From positions 32,526,160-32,590,159 of the forward strand of contig NC_084599.1 in assembly GCF_033807715.1 (NCBI RefSeq): a stretch of 64,000 bases of DNA. The letters are read 5' to 3'. The translations under genes were made by a program, and so were the position numbers. The notes beneath the pieces are model-generated. The model was not told the origin of the DNA, did not search any database, and worked only from the letters and a program-made list of their open reading frames with translations. The DNA comes from Cololabis saira (lineage: Eukaryota; Chordata; Actinopteri; Beloniformes; Belonidae). This document shows positions 1 through 12,359 of the stretch, piece after piece (position 1 is the stretch's first letter; every line of letters begins with the position of its first letter).

Positions 1-923
1 ATTAAATTGTGCAAAGTGATAAATTTACAGCAGCTCACTGGTACTGAAGCCATGCTTTACTGGTTTCTGACATTTTCATGTGGTTGCAGTGGTGGAGGTG
101 GTGACAGTGTAACTGGGGGTGTCTGGAAGTAGAACCGACAACAGAGGCGGGAGGTCTGAGAGACTTTGTGAGAAAGTTTGTATTAAATTCCCATTTCCTC
201 TCATTGTGTGGTGAGCTGGCCTGACTCCACACGCACTGATCCTGCTGGACCTGAGAGTCTGTGCAACGGTGTCGCTCGCACCTCTCAGGGCCCCCAAATC
301 ACAAAAACACTGCAACTCCTCAACCGCAGTTACAAAACTCTTTCCTACATCCTGACAGATATTCATTTTCCCGTTTTGCCTGATGAAGAAATTATTTTCC
401 AGATTCACGGGGACCCAGAGATATATCTGGATAGGTCTATGTGCTGGGTAGCATGAGTAGACTGGTGTTTGTGAATGTGTGAGAGGAGAAAATGGGAACG
501 ATCGTAAATGCAATGATGAAAGACAAGAAGAGACTATGAGATAAAGCATGTTGGCTAAAAATTATGAGCTGATTTTAGATACCTCCATCATGCAAAGTCG
601 GATTTCCCTACAGATAAAAAGCTGTAAAAGCCTGATAACTAACCAGCGCTCCATCTATGAGAGTTCTGATGGTGTTTACACTCTCATACAGCTTTTCTGT
701 CAACAGTTTTTAAAGCAGGATTTCCAACACTACTGCATGGTGACAAACTGACAGGTTTACACAACATTGTCCCAGCCATGTCTCCCACTAGAGAAAAAAA
801 AGACAGGAATAATAGTGCTGTGATGTCTGGGCTTAATAAAATATACAAATTCTACACCAACTTGTTAATTCATGAACATGAACAGACTTCATAGGTCAAC
901 ATATACATATGTACTGGTATGTA

Positions 924-928
<5 letters not shown>
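1..928. other. Intergenic, no gene recognised
   Basis: I see no exon with family resemblance, no RNA gene and no clear mobile element here. Open frames on both strands up to about 157 codons show no recognisable motif or coding-type composition, so I treat them as chance. Confidence 0.5.

Positions 929-978
<50 letters not shown>
929..978. repeat. (GT)n microsatellite
   Basis: An uninterrupted GT dinucleotide run directly precedes a short AT run and the left end of a hAT-like element. Confidence 0.95.
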
Positions 979-988
<10 letters not shown>

Positions 989-1071
989 TAGGGCTGGAAC
1001 TTTATCGCGTTAATTATGATTAATTCATTAAAATAATGCAATAAAAAGAAATAACGCATTTAATCGCAATT

Positions 1072-1073
<2 letters not shown>

Positions 1074-1120
<47 letters not shown>
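1074..1120. repeat. (TA)n microsatellite
   Basis: A pure TA run inside the hAT-like element at 989-1534. Confidence 0.95.
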
Positions 1121-1122
<2 letters not shown>

Positions 1123-1270
1123 AATACATAAACACATTCAAACATACTCTTATTCATGAGAGTCTTAAAAGGCACCCATACCAATGTTTCCATAGATATG
1201 ATTGATATCTGACCAAACTGCACCTGGGGCTTGTGAGCTTCATTATTAGTACTCAACACGAGAAACAACA

Positions 1271-1480
1271 ATGGAAACTGAAACCGATGGGAAGTCTTTG
1301 CTGGGTTTGGTGGGCGGAAATTTTAGTTTTAAAAAACTACCGAGTGGAAACCTGGATAAAAGCACAGTTGTGTGCAAATTGTGCAAGAAAGAATTTGCCT
1401 ATCACCGGAGCTCTTCATGCCTCCGCTACCACCTAAATTCCAAACATGTATTTGATATGCAATTAATTGCGATTAATTAA
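1271..1480 (+). pseudogene. BED zinc-finger fragment of a hAT transposase
   Basis: The 69-codon frame opens METETDGKSL and carries VCKLCKKEF followed by SCLRYHLNSKH. This is the CxxC...H...H spacing of a BED finger, the DNA-binding domain at the N-terminus of many hAT transposases and ZBED proteins. The frame stops in the right subterminal repeat and no catalytic domain follows. A start in hAT-like context suggests the N-terminus of a former transposase retained in a deleted element. A domesticated use cannot be excluded, but the length is far too short for a transposase. Confidence 0.7.
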
Positions 1481-1534
1481 TTACGAAGCCTCTAATTAAT
1501 TACATTATTTTTTTTTAATCGAGTCCCACCACTA

Positions 1535-3914
1535 ATATATATATATATACATATACATACATATGTATAGGCTACAACAAAAGTTTAATTTACCAGTTAG
1601 TTCCACTGGTAGCTAAATAAGACTTAATGAAAACCCCCTGGTGGTTGTCATCTCCCAGAGACAAACACATTTGGACTTTTGGCCCTGCCACTTGCCTTCC
1701 ACAGCGAGCGTGACATCTAAAGTTCCCAGTGCAAGCCTTTATTCGTCAGTGCTGAATCCTGGCTTTTGCAGACAAAATGCTGAGCCATGTTGGCTACCAC
1801 AGTCTTTCACAACGGTCCCTTAGGGATTATTGTGGAAGAGGCCTATCTCATTTACAAAAGGCAAGAGGCATCTGGTAAACTTGCTCTAGCAAGCTATTCA
1901 ATAAGTACTCTGTACATGATTATGTCTGTAGAATCTAATGCTATATTGTGATATTGGTTGAGTGTTTAAGCACACCAGCTATTCTCAAATTCTGAAACAA
2001 CAACAACAAAAACAGGAACAGCCAAGTCTGCACAACTCACTCTCCTGTTGACTCACTTTTGTCGCTCTGAATACGTCACCTTGTTCATGGCTCTGACTGG
2101 TTGTAGAGCTAACAAACTGCTTGCAAAGACAGCTTGATAAGCACCCGTTGGTGTACCCCTTGGATAGAGAAAGGCCCTATGGATCGTTTTTAGGTCCTAC
2201 ATCTTTGTAGGTGTGGGTGTCTCTAAAATCTAAGTTGAAAGCAACAAAACAAATCAGAAACTGTCAAAGTTGCAGGATCTGTCTCGCAGAAATGATCTCA
2301 ACAAATACAGAAAAGCCAATTTTCTGGATTAAATCCAGTCTGTGCTGAAGGCGACGGGTATAAAGTCTCCAGAGACGACAAAGAGAACTATTGGATGAAG
2401 ACAAGCTGACTCACAGCCGATGGAGGGAAGACCAACTTCACTACTTTAGTTGATGGGGTGCCTAAATCCAGTAATGTACAGCTGCAAAAAATCCAAATAT
2501 TGAGGGGTTAAAAACAATAACCTGAATTGTAAGTCCTGTATTAACTGCAGCATTAGTATAATTCTGCAACAGGTAGATCTGTTAAATCAGCTGTTACATT
2601 AGTGTTCCGTCATCCCTGAATAGAGGTGCAGCAGTTTAACTTTGTCTTTTGCCCCTAATGTAATTGTTTACTTCTAAAAACATCTAAAGACATGTGTTGC
2701 TGATGTAATGCAATCCTTTCTCAAACAAATCGTGACAAGCTCAAACTGTGTTTTTCCAATCCAGGGCATTTATTATAAATTAAATAAATGATAGAGTACA
2801 TGACAAAAAGAACATTTGTTCAGCATATTTATCATCAATTTATCATAGAGCTACAGGAAGGAGGGAAAAAAAAAGAAAGAAAAAAAAACATTCTTAAATC
2901 AGCTACATCAAAAGAAATCGTGAGTCCAGTAACAGTATCTGAACCGGAGAGCTGATGCACATTACAAAAACATGTTGCATAACTTGACAGTTTTTGACCA
3001 ACGCCAAACACATGCTGACCAAATGCTGTCTGAGCACACGAGTACGAATGCATCTCACCCTTCACATGAACACACCGGAATAGTGCAGCTGCAAAAACTT
3101 CTGCAGACTTCAAACCACCTTCTTGGGCAAAGTGCATGAAGACAGAAGCGGATCACGACAAGCTTTGTCGCATGTCACGCCGTTTCCTCTGATTCTCCTT
3201 TTCCTGTCACTTTCCACCGTGGCCTTTCTCACAGAGCAGAGCTTTGATTTAAGTAACCTTAAAGGAAAAATGGAAAAATGACTCCAGCACACGGGTCGAC
3301 ACTTGGAGTAATGGGAAATGATTTGGCATGGGCGTAAATAAACATAGTGAGCAAGGGTACAGGGTGAGGCTGTCTGTGGAGAAATGTGTCATTCTATCTG
3401 AACAAATGCTTTGAAATACTTCTCATCTTCTCTCACTTATTCACCGCATACACACAAACACACATGGTAATGTCCTTTGGGAGGCACAAATAAAATGAGT
3501 TACTGACAGAATTAAGGGCCTCATAATTTAGGTTTCAAGTTCCCGATGACAGGAAGACTTTTCTCCTATCCCTCCCATTTCCTCGGACTCCACCAGCAAT
3601 CTCATTACCATCATAATAAAGTTAAGCAGGCATTAACTTCATGGTTAACATCAAGCCATAACACAGGCAGACTATTGCACAGCTGGACCGATACAACTGT
3701 GCACTTTTTCCAACAACAGCGTTATCCACAAACAGACACTCGAGGAGAAATGTTTTGATCGCTGAGAGTAATAAAACGTGAAGAGCCAGCTGGCCGAACA
3801 TTGCAGGTTTGCAACTCAAAAGAGGCATCTACTGACATGAGCCATGCCTTGTGAAAATAAGAGATCTCTGCAGACATACTATCAAGAGTATTTGCTCTGC
3901 ATAGGCCTGGAAAG
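1535..3914. other. Intergenic, no gene recognised
   Basis: No conserved exon is seen. Near 2765-2800 the minus strand carries an AATAAA-type signal, and minus-strand frames of 60-100 codons follow (2835-3292), but none resembles a known protein. A 3' untranslated region of a minus-strand gene is possible and unsupported. Confidence 0.4.
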
Positions 3915-4748
3915 TACGACGGAGTATTAGGGCCAAACTAAGACAAAAAAAATTGGAAATTACGAGAATAAAGTTGTAATATTACGAGAATAAAGTCGTA
4001 AAATTACGAGAATAAAGTCGTAATGTTGCGAGAATAAAGTCGTAATATTATGAGAATAAAGTCGTAATATTACGAGAATAAAGTCGTAAAATTACGAGAA
4101 TAAAGTCGTAATGTTGCAAGAATAAAGTCGTAATATTATGAGAATAAAGTCGTAATATTACGAGAATAAAGTCGTAATGTTGCGAGAATAAAGTCGTAAT
4201 ATTATGAGAATAAAGTCGTAAAATTACGAGAATAAAGTCGTAACATTACGAGAATAAAGTCGTAATATTATGAGAATATAATTTATGAGAACTCTAACAG
4301 GAAGAGCTTCTTCTCCCTGTGTTAAAATGAGGAATATTGAGCATCTTGTGAAGTTATATTTATATATTTATAATATATTACGACTTTATTCTCGTAATAT
4401 TATGACTTTATTCTCGTAATTTTAAGACTTTATTCTCGTAATATTATGACTTTATTCTCGTAATTTTACGACTTTATTCTCGTAATTTTACGACTTTATC
4501 CTCGTAATATTATGACTTTATTCTCGTAATTTTACGACTTTATTCTCTTAATTTTACGACTTTATTCTCGTAATATTATGACTTTATTCTCGTAATTTTA
4601 CGACTTTATTCTCGTAATATTATGACTTTATCCTCGTAATTTTACGACTTTATTCTCGTAATTTTACGACTTTATTCTCGTAATATTATGACTTTATTTT
4701 CGTAATTTCCTTTTTTTGTTTTTTGTTTGGCCCTAATACTCCGTCGTA
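3915..4748. mobile_element. Foldback-type DNA element with 22-bp tandem-repeat arms
   Basis: The outer 24 bp (3915-3938 and 4725-4748) are perfect inverted copies beginning TACGACGGAGTATTAGGG. A direct GGAAAG lies immediately outside both ends and may be the target duplication; if the TIR is taken to start at CGACGG, the flanking TA pair is the alternative. The left arm (about 3958-4277) is about 14 copies of a 22-bp unit built on ACGAGAATAAAGTCGTAAT. The right arm (about 4376-4710) is about 15 copies of the same unit on the other strand. A spacer of about 100 bp without arrays separates the arms. No coding capacity is visible, so it would be non-autonomous. Confidence 0.85.
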
Positions 4749-5659
4749 GGAAAGAGATACAAAAGTGATGCAACAATGTGTAGGCATGTATCTGTCCGCA
4801 GTTAGACTAATTGTGTATAAATGGAGACGTTTCTGTACTGCTCTTGCTAGAAGTGGGCCTCAGCCAAGATGACTCCAAAGACACGACACACAATCCCCAA
4901 TAAAGTAAAGTACCCACAAGAAACAGCGAAAGGCCCGAAGACATCAACTGTAGCTGGCAAACATCTCTGTTCATGAGTCTACCATACGCAAGTCATTAAA
5001 CAGGCAGGGTGTCCATGGCAGAGCACCACAGAGGAAGCCCCGCGACTCTCCAAGAAAAACTTTGCTGTACGCTTGAAGTTTTCCAAAGATTTTTTTGGCA
5101 ATCTGCAACAACCTCAGGAGAGCCGTTCACACCAGACGCCCTACAAATATCTGAGCTGGAGCATATCAGCAACGAGGAATGGTCAAAAAAGAAATTCCTC
5201 CTGCACGTTGTGAAGCGCTGAGCTGGTCCTCCCAAATGGGATTCAGCCAGCTGTTACCTTCATGGCTTCGATTACTTTCTCCTCCTACATGTGAATGTTT
5301 AAGAGATTTGTTCAATAAAAAAACACGAGACATTATACTTTGTTTTATGATCAGCTTAAACGTGCAGTGTTTGTCTTTTATTATGACTTAGCCAAAGGTC
5401 AGATCACATTATAGAAACCTGAAGCTGAGGACAATTCCAGAGGGTTAACATGCTTTTTATTGCCCCTTAATTTGAGAGATATTCAGGGGGGTTACTTGGG
5501 TACTTTCTGTCGGCTCTCCACGGGGAGGATGAACGACTGAACACGCCCAATATTTGGTGGAGTCAGATCACAAATAATGCCTTGAAAATAATGCGGCAGA
5601 GTCAAACCTTGGACTTTGAACACAAAGCACACAGAAAACATTATCAGTAATAAGCACAG
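4749..5659. other. Intergenic, no gene recognised
   Basis: Overlapping frames of 70-79 codons occur on both strands near 5000-5235, but neither shows a recognisable motif. An AATAAA is present near 5313. I make no gene call. Confidence 0.4.
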
Positions 5660-5800
5660 TTCAATTTCAATTCAATGTATTTATTTTGATAGGGACAGTG
5701 TACATCAGGCAACATTTTCTTTTAATAAAATAAAATAAAATGTAGATGCACCCAGATTGCAGCCATAGGCTGATTTACATCGGTAGTCCCCTGCCAGATC
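5660..5800 (-). repeat. Interspersed repeat resembling a LINE 3' end
   Basis: The stretch TTTATTTTGATAGGGACAGTG followed by the ATCGGTAGTCCCC portion resembles a dispersed teleost repeat that I associate with non-LTR retrotransposon 3' ends read from the minus strand. No reverse transcriptase coding sequence accompanies it. The family assignment is uncertain. Confidence 0.4.
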
Positions 5801-6060
5801 TAATCAGCGAAAGTCATAATAACAACAATAATAATCACAAAAAGTCAACAATATAACACACATAACATGGCATATGCATAAAAATGACGATAAAACCTGT
5901 GCAGGGGAAATGGATGGTTTGTGAACTAAAGTGCTGTAGTGCTATGTTGTATCTGCTGTAAAACATGATAAATAGTGATAAATAGTTAAATAGTTGAACA
6001 TTACAGTGCTGTCAGTACATGAATATGGTACATGCACAAAAAAAAAAAAAAAAAAAAAGG

Positions 6061-6415
6061 GGAGGGGGCACTGTACGGGGTGTGTAGATGAGGTTTGGGA
6101 TTGCAGCAATGCAGAGTCCAGTGCTTAATTATTGTTGTAATTGTGACTAGTTGTTGTTGTTATATTGTGAGCTAGTTAATTGATAAGCAGTGGAGGAGGA
6201 ACCAGGCAGTCATAACTACGAAATGATGATAGATAGAAAATTTGTCATAAGGAAGAGGGGGAAAAAAAAAAAAAAAAAAAAAAAAAACTAGATAAATAAA
6301 CAAAGAATAATGTTTGTAGGGGCCTGTATGGGGTGTGTAAATGAAGTTTGACGTTGCAGCAATGCAGAGTCCGGTACTTAGTTATTGTTGTAGGTGTGAC
6401 TAGTTGTGATTGCAG
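6061..6415. repeat. Two diverged copies of a ~100-bp unit
   Basis: A block starting near 6065 (CACTGTACGGGGTGTGTAGAT, then GCAGCAATGCAGAGTCC and TGTGACTAGTTGT) recurs near 6320 with about 15% differences. The repeat period is about 255 bp. Each copy is preceded by a poly(A) run (about 6040-6058 and 6265-6287). This looks like a local tandem duplication or two tandem insertions of one element. Confidence 0.75.
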
Positions 6416-6419
6416 AACG

Positions 6420-7079
6420 AATAATTAATATATACAAAAGATTTGCAAACAAAAGATTATTCAATTGTTAAGTGCTGCTAATTGAATGTATTTATAATAA
6501 CAGCACTTTTAGCTTTGTGGCGTTAAAACATCTATGTTTTTAACAGATTTTGAACACAGCTCTATCTATTTCCTGTTAAATCATCTGTCAAATTATGCAT
6601 GAACTAATTACCCACTGGGACATTTAGGCACACGTGAATATATAAAAGGGATGAAGCTACTTGTTAATGGAATCTCACACTGGAAAGAAAACATGGTCCA
6701 AAATTGACCTGGTGTGACCCGATGCCAGTCTGCCTCCTGGGGGACGGTCGGCTCACGGGGGAACGGGGCTGCGCTGATCTGGGTCCACCACCAGATGTAG
6801 ACCCAGCTGACCCATCATTCTGGCAGCAACAAAAGCCCCATTTTGTCAGGATGTTTTTGTTTTTGTCTCTGCTGACCCTGCACAGGTAGATGTACTGTAT
6901 CCGCAGGCGCACATTTCATTAATGTTGTTATGGAAAATCTGTGGACTGTGGAAGCCCTCGTCAAAAAAAAACAAAAAAAGCACTGAGACTTTATCTTTTT
7001 CTCTGTAATATGAAGGACTGAAATATATCATTTACTTTGGTTTTCATTGGTTTCGGCAATTTTTCTGGACAGGAATTCT
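6420..7079. other. Intergenic, no gene recognised
   Basis: A 61-codon frame at 6704-6889 has unusually GC-rich, exon-like composition compared with its surroundings but matches nothing I recognise and lacks convincing splice sites. Confidence 0.4.
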
Positions 7080-7780
7080 CAACGTGGTCGCCTGCTGAGT
7101 GTCAGCCGGTCTCTGCAGAGATGCTCTACGAGGTTCAGGTCCAAGGTTCAAGACTTTTCTCAGAAGTGATTTGTGATTTCTTTGGCTTCTGATTGCCATC
7201 TTGCTGAAATGCAGCACCCTAGTTGAGTTTCTGGGAAGTCTTGAGAATGCTTCTTCGCCGCGTAGCTCAGATATGCAGCTTTCTCAGCCACTGATACAAA
7301 CACACATCCCCACAGAATGATGCTGCTACCACCATTTTTGTAACGAGATGATACTCAGTATCTGGTGTCTTCCATGCACACACCCTCAGGGATGTACAAA
7401 TAATGGTATCTTTCTTTCCTCAGAAGACTTTGGTGTTGTCTGTGACTGTTTTCAAAACCACACGCTGCAGTTAGATCTACATGTATTTGGGCAAGGACAA
7501 AGTTTTCATATTTTGTCTTTATATGCCACCAGAGGGAGATAAACCAATTAGGATGTAATGAAAGTGAAGCTTTAATTTAAGAAGTCTTAAAAAATGCCCC
7601 CCACTTATGTAACTTAATTACCATTCAGGAATCACAACCATTTTAAACAAATTTTGAGTCTGATTTCAGACTAATGATATTACTCAAATCTTGACTGTTT
7701 TATTTCCAATACAATGTGGCGTTATATCAAGGCGAGCATCACTTAAACTCTGTCATCGTCCAAGTATTTTTGGACATATG
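7080..7780 (-). mobile_element. Degraded Tc1/mariner-like remnant
   Basis: The segment around 7310-7345 (CCACAGAATGATGCTGCTACC) reads on the minus strand as the Gly-Gly...Ile-Met-Leu-like segment found in Tc1 transposases between the first and second catalytic residues. Downstream phrases near 7565-7580 (AAGCTTTAATTTAA) and 7762-7776 (AAGTATTTTTGGACA) resemble the terminal part of a Tc1-like element. The copy is heavily mutated, with no usable frame. Confidence 0.5.
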
Positions 7781-10066
7781 GATAGCATTGGTAAGTAGTG
7801 ATTTTGCCAAATGTATTTCACAATATGTTAACAAATACACAAAGTAAAACATACCCAGATGGTGTGCTAGCTTCTCATTATCCCGCTGCAGATTCGCCTG
7901 ACTTACGACATACCAACGACGACCCTTACTCCACCAGTGGGCGACACATGCTTCATACTGTACTGTGATGTGCGGTATGTGATATTGAGAATAGTGTCCG
8001 GATCAGCTTGACAAATGCCCAGCAAGCTGTTAGTTATGTTGCCATGTAGGTCTTGGTTGAGAGCTGCACTGCACTCAAAAGGATTGTGACTCACAGGTCT
8101 GACGGTTCCCCGTCTGAGAAAGGCTCTCGTTGCAGATACCTCAGTGTGAGTGGACAGCTAGAAGTAGGGGGTTTGTTAGTGGTGGCACCTTCTTTTGTTT
8201 GAAAATGATGAAATGGGTTGCATGAACTACAGAAAGATTCATGAGAAACCAGATCTGTGCCTCGCCACAATCCTGTCCTGCCAGTGGGGACACTTCTTTC
8301 TCAGTTTGGTTTCCACTTTGACATATTTTATAAACTGAGAGACAGGTGAGTGTCTGTTATCATCCCTTTATGCCGGATATATGAAATGATTCATAGAAAA
8401 TTGTTTGTATAATTTAAGGTGTTTATTTTATTTTGAAATGATGAACACACCCCCAATTTTGTCTTTAAGGTTTCTAATATTATTTTTTTTTACATAAGCT
8501 ATTTTTTTTTATTTATTTATTGTACCATTTTTTATTTTAAAAATGTGTATTTTTTTATTCTAGGGTGGTGCAGAAGTCCCAGAAATATTTGCATCAAATA
8601 TGCAACATCAGGCATCGAGGGAATCATTAAAGTACTGTGCAAAAGGCTTTGGCACCACTAGTTTTCCTTTTCTGTCAGAGTTTGAATGACATCCAAATTA
8701 ACTTTCTTGTGTCTCTATCATGCAAACAGAAAAACTTTGCTCTCTCAAACCTTAGTAGAATGGTATCATATTGAACTTAAATCAAACATCTGTATGTCGT
8801 AGTGTCCTCAAAAATAGTTCAATCTGTGCTTCAGATTGAACTCTTCAGTTGCAGGAAAAATAAAAAAATAAATCACAAATTAAAGTAGGATGCACCAAAA
8901 TTTCAGTTTACAGCATCACAGCAGAGCACCTGAACCGAGAGTTGTGTGTGTAAATGAATGAGAACAAATACAGGCAGAATTTAAAACAAGCCACACACAG
9001 TGACAGCGGTGTACCTTAAGAGTCTGAAGACCTTAAAAGTGTCCTGTAGTTTTATGATCCACTTTTCTTTACAAATGCTCTCATGCACAACATGGAGATG
9101 TGTCTTTCATTTTAATCCCCAGCCAGAGAACAAAATCTGTCCCATTAGCACAGGGCTATCAAGGAAATTGTGGAAAAGGAGTGGTACCAAATCTAGCCAG
9201 CATGTCTCGGGAATAGTGAAGGCATTTTTGAGGAAGTTGAATAACACCCTCGAAGTGTTGAGTTATAACTGCAGAGGGCACAAATCAACAAATGTACAAC
9301 CTGGAGAGATGATGCAAGACGATAAGTTAAAATGATAGCGGGACAGTGGCCGATGTAGGTGAGAGTTTAAGAAAGCAGATCAAGTAAAAAGAGAGAGATA
9401 GATGAGCTCTTGTTTCTTGTCTGCAGTGTCCACAGGACTTGAGCCAGATTCAGGAAGAGGTACTGCTGCTGGAGGCTGATAAGTGTGTGAAGGAAATGGA
9501 GGGAGCGGTGGGGCAGGAATCACCCTGCAGGCAGGAAAAGGGCTGTGGAGGTGATGGCGGGTGGAGGTGGAGGGTCTCGGCTCCTGTCTGATAGCTTGTT
9601 CAACAAACACAGAGAAAAACACACACTCAGACGTGGTCACTCAGCTCTGCAGGGTATACGTTCTTATTCCCAAACATGCATGCACTCACCGTTACTGAGG
9701 AAATCGGTGCAAACACATTAGATCACATGCAACGGTGCAGCTATGATTGCAATGGTGCTGCCAAATGAGGGTCAGGCCTTTGCAGAGGATCTTCCTCTTG
9801 CTGCAGACATTGTTAGTTTTGAAAGCAGCAGAAAGTTCCAAGAAAATGTATTTATTGGTTTAGCCCTGCATGGTGTTTGATTAATAAACAGACAAGCTTT
9901 TCTGTGTACCATGGCAAGATGTATGTAACTGAACAAATATTTGTCTACATTGTTCTCTTCATATAGAGAGAAAAGGATTATGCATATATAACCGAAAGCA
10001 GATGGAGGTGTATGAAGTCTAACATTGGTTCGTCCTTGGGTGTTGGCATTTCAGCAGTGAACATCT
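7781..10066. other. Intergenic, no gene recognised
   Basis: This is AT-rich sequence with frames under 112 codons. I see no family resemblance, RNA gene or clear mobile element. The 111-codon frame at 9000-9335 lacks any motif. Confidence 0.4.
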
Positions 10067-10261
10067 TTTTTTTTTTTTTTTTTTTTACCTTGTCTGCACA
10101 CATATTAATGGTTGATACCATGCCGTTAAAAACCTAAGGCATATATACCGGTATGTGCATTATTACTATATTTAATATATATACATATATATACGCATAC
10201 ATACGCATACACATACATATATATACACATACAAACCCAGTGAGTTTTTTTTTTTTTTTTA
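10067..10261 (-). mobile_element. Short 3' end of an L1-like retrotransposon (copy 1)
   Basis: The 12-bp sequence CAGTGAACATCT flanks the insert directly at 10055-10066 and 10262-10273. The insert starts with a poly(T) run, the poly(A) tail read on the other strand. It continues with ACCTTGTCTGCACACATATT and the ATACGCATAC repeats also found at 27066-27585 and, on the opposite strand, at 63190-63394. The copy is 5'-truncated to about 195 bp. This is the pattern of target-primed reverse transcription. Confidence 0.85.
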
Positions 10262-10273
10262 CAGTGAACATCT

Positions 10274-12359
10274 CTGAAAGAAATGTTCACATGGTGTAGA
10301 TCCATATTTTGTTTCATGATTGCATTCTTTCTCCTCAGTCACCCTTTTCCCCTGTCAGGCAAAAACCAGACAGAAGTCTGTTACTCAATATTCTTGACGC
10401 TGCCCACGAGTGGCTTTTAACAGGTGACCCCATAGTCCTTAGAAAAACAGTTATGAGCATTTTTAAGCTCTTGTTTGTAGAAACCTGAAATATTATTCAC
10501 CCAAAGAAAGCTGGGATAGGCTCCAGGCCGACAGAACCCCGGGATGGATGGGCGGAGGGAAACACGATCTCTTTAAGTCTCCTTGAACTGCAAATGAAGA
10601 GCAAACTTCCAAAAACACCTTTATATTTTTATCAATTGGTAAAATATCGCAGCAGTCGTCACGCCGTCTCCCTCCGCCCCATTTCTTGTCCGACAACTGT
10701 CGGTAAAGTCCTCTAGACTCACTTGTTTTTATCTGTTTTATTGCTGTTTAGACAAAAGCCCTTGTGAAACGGCAGCCGGACAGGTTTCCACAGCAGACTA
10801 CAATAGTGTACCTGCAGTGGCCGCAGCCGCTTTCGCAGACATACACAGTTTGTTCCTCGGCTCTTCTTGCAGTTTCCCTGCGACACCCCACAGTGCAGGA
10901 AAAGTTTCACAGGAAATTTGACAGAGCAGTCAACAACTGCATTTCAGCATTTATAGACTAAGCATGCATGAAGTCACTTAAAACATCGGTAGAAGCTTAG
11001 AGGCTTTTATTCATATCTCCCAAAGATCTGAGATTCATGTTATAACGCTGCAACACTGATATTTTTAATGCAGGTTGTTTTTTTATGGATTTTTTTTTCA
11101 CTTCCACATTGTATGTTTTTGTGCTACTGTGGATTTCTCTTTTTTTTATTTATCAGATTGGATATTGTTATAACTTGTTTCATGCTCACACAACCATGAC
11201 ATCCAAAACAAACTTTAAAGTAAGAGCCCCTACGGAGTATCGTGCCATCTGGATTCATTCACTTTATTTAAAAAGGGAAGCGTTCAGTTCATTAAGACTG
11301 AGCCCTAATTCTTAAAAAGAAAAAAAAGAAAAAAAAAGAAGCAGATATTATGTGTTATGATTTGCATGAACTACGTGTTTCAATCAAGAGCATTACGTCA
11401 CCTTGGAGAAAAAATAAATGCAGCACAAGCATGAAAGAGAAAAACCGAAGGAGTGACACTGGCGGTATCAGTTTCTTCATCATGTGCACACGGCATTACA
11501 CTTGCAAGAGGTGGCAGGAAATCAAGCCAAACAAATACAGGCTCTGCTCTCTGTGAGATATGTAATGCTACACCGCTGAGCACATAAAGTCAGGAAATGC
11601 TTATATCAGATTAAATCGGACGTAACTTAAACAACCTCTGTGTTGAAACTGGGGGATCAAAGTAAGAGTGTGACATACAACCTCCTAAATAATTAAATTA
11701 GCCCTGATATGACATTCAATGAGTACGAAGATTAAACTTGAACAACAAATGAAGCTGTTTTATTCATACGGTAGATGTAAAGATTTAAAGCGGATGTTCA
11801 GACAGCTTCGCTCACATTGTCCTGTTTTCACATGGAAGCTACATATGGACTCAAAGCCCCCGAAAAGAATGCGAAAAATGTGAACCTATCGCCTCGTAAA
11901 ATTTACACTGAGATTAGGCTCAGCACGAAATAGGGTGTGAGGCAAAAAAAAAGGGAAAAAAACCTGACAGTGTCTGTGATCGGCCTCCTGAGTGCCTCAG
12001 CGCAGTCTCCTTTAAAGGCAAGTCGCAGGATTGTTTGTCACATCGCTTTTCCTCCTCAAGTGCAACTGGCCATTGTTGTGTACCGCATGGCGCGTGTTGT
12101 TATTTCCCCCTATTCTACGTGGCCTAGTAAGGTTTTCCCATCTTCTCCATACAAAGGGCCTTGACCTCAGACCCCTACATTTCACTTATTAGACAAAGAA
12201 TAAACCTGCTACGGCAGCAAAAGTGGGGAAACCCCTTCCCTGGTCATTTTTGAACAGAGTTGAAAGGTTTTCTCGTGCCATCCTTCATGACTTGTGTACG
12301 TGCCTGTAGCAGATGCACTGAAGACTTCACAAACAAAATATGTGACGTTAAAAGAATTT
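10274..12359. other. Intergenic, no gene recognised
   Basis: No exon or element is recognised. A phrase at 10507-10522 (AGCTGGGATAGGCTCCAG) matches a dispersed teleost repeat seen elsewhere in the window (22313-22690, other strand). Confidence 0.4.

Larger units (their letters stand above)
989..1534 (+). mobile_element. hAT-like non-autonomous element with BED-finger remnant
   Basis: The left end reads TAGGGCTGGAACT and the right end, read on the other strand, TAGTGGTGGGACT, so the termini are imperfect inverted repeats (10 of 13 match). Subterminal GCGTTAATTA and ATTAATTGCGATTAATTA motifs face each other. Both flanks are AT dinucleotides, so the target duplication cannot be resolved. The inside holds a (TA)n run at 1074-1120 and a BED zinc-finger coding remnant. 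TAGGG termini and a BED finger are typical of hAT transposons; the exact family is not assigned. Confidence 0.75.

Noticed and set aside
4378..4710. Regularly spaced repeats resembling a CRISPR array
   Set aside because: Units are contiguous 22-bp tandem repeats without unique spacers, in a vertebrate genome, and the same array occurs inverted at 3958-4277.
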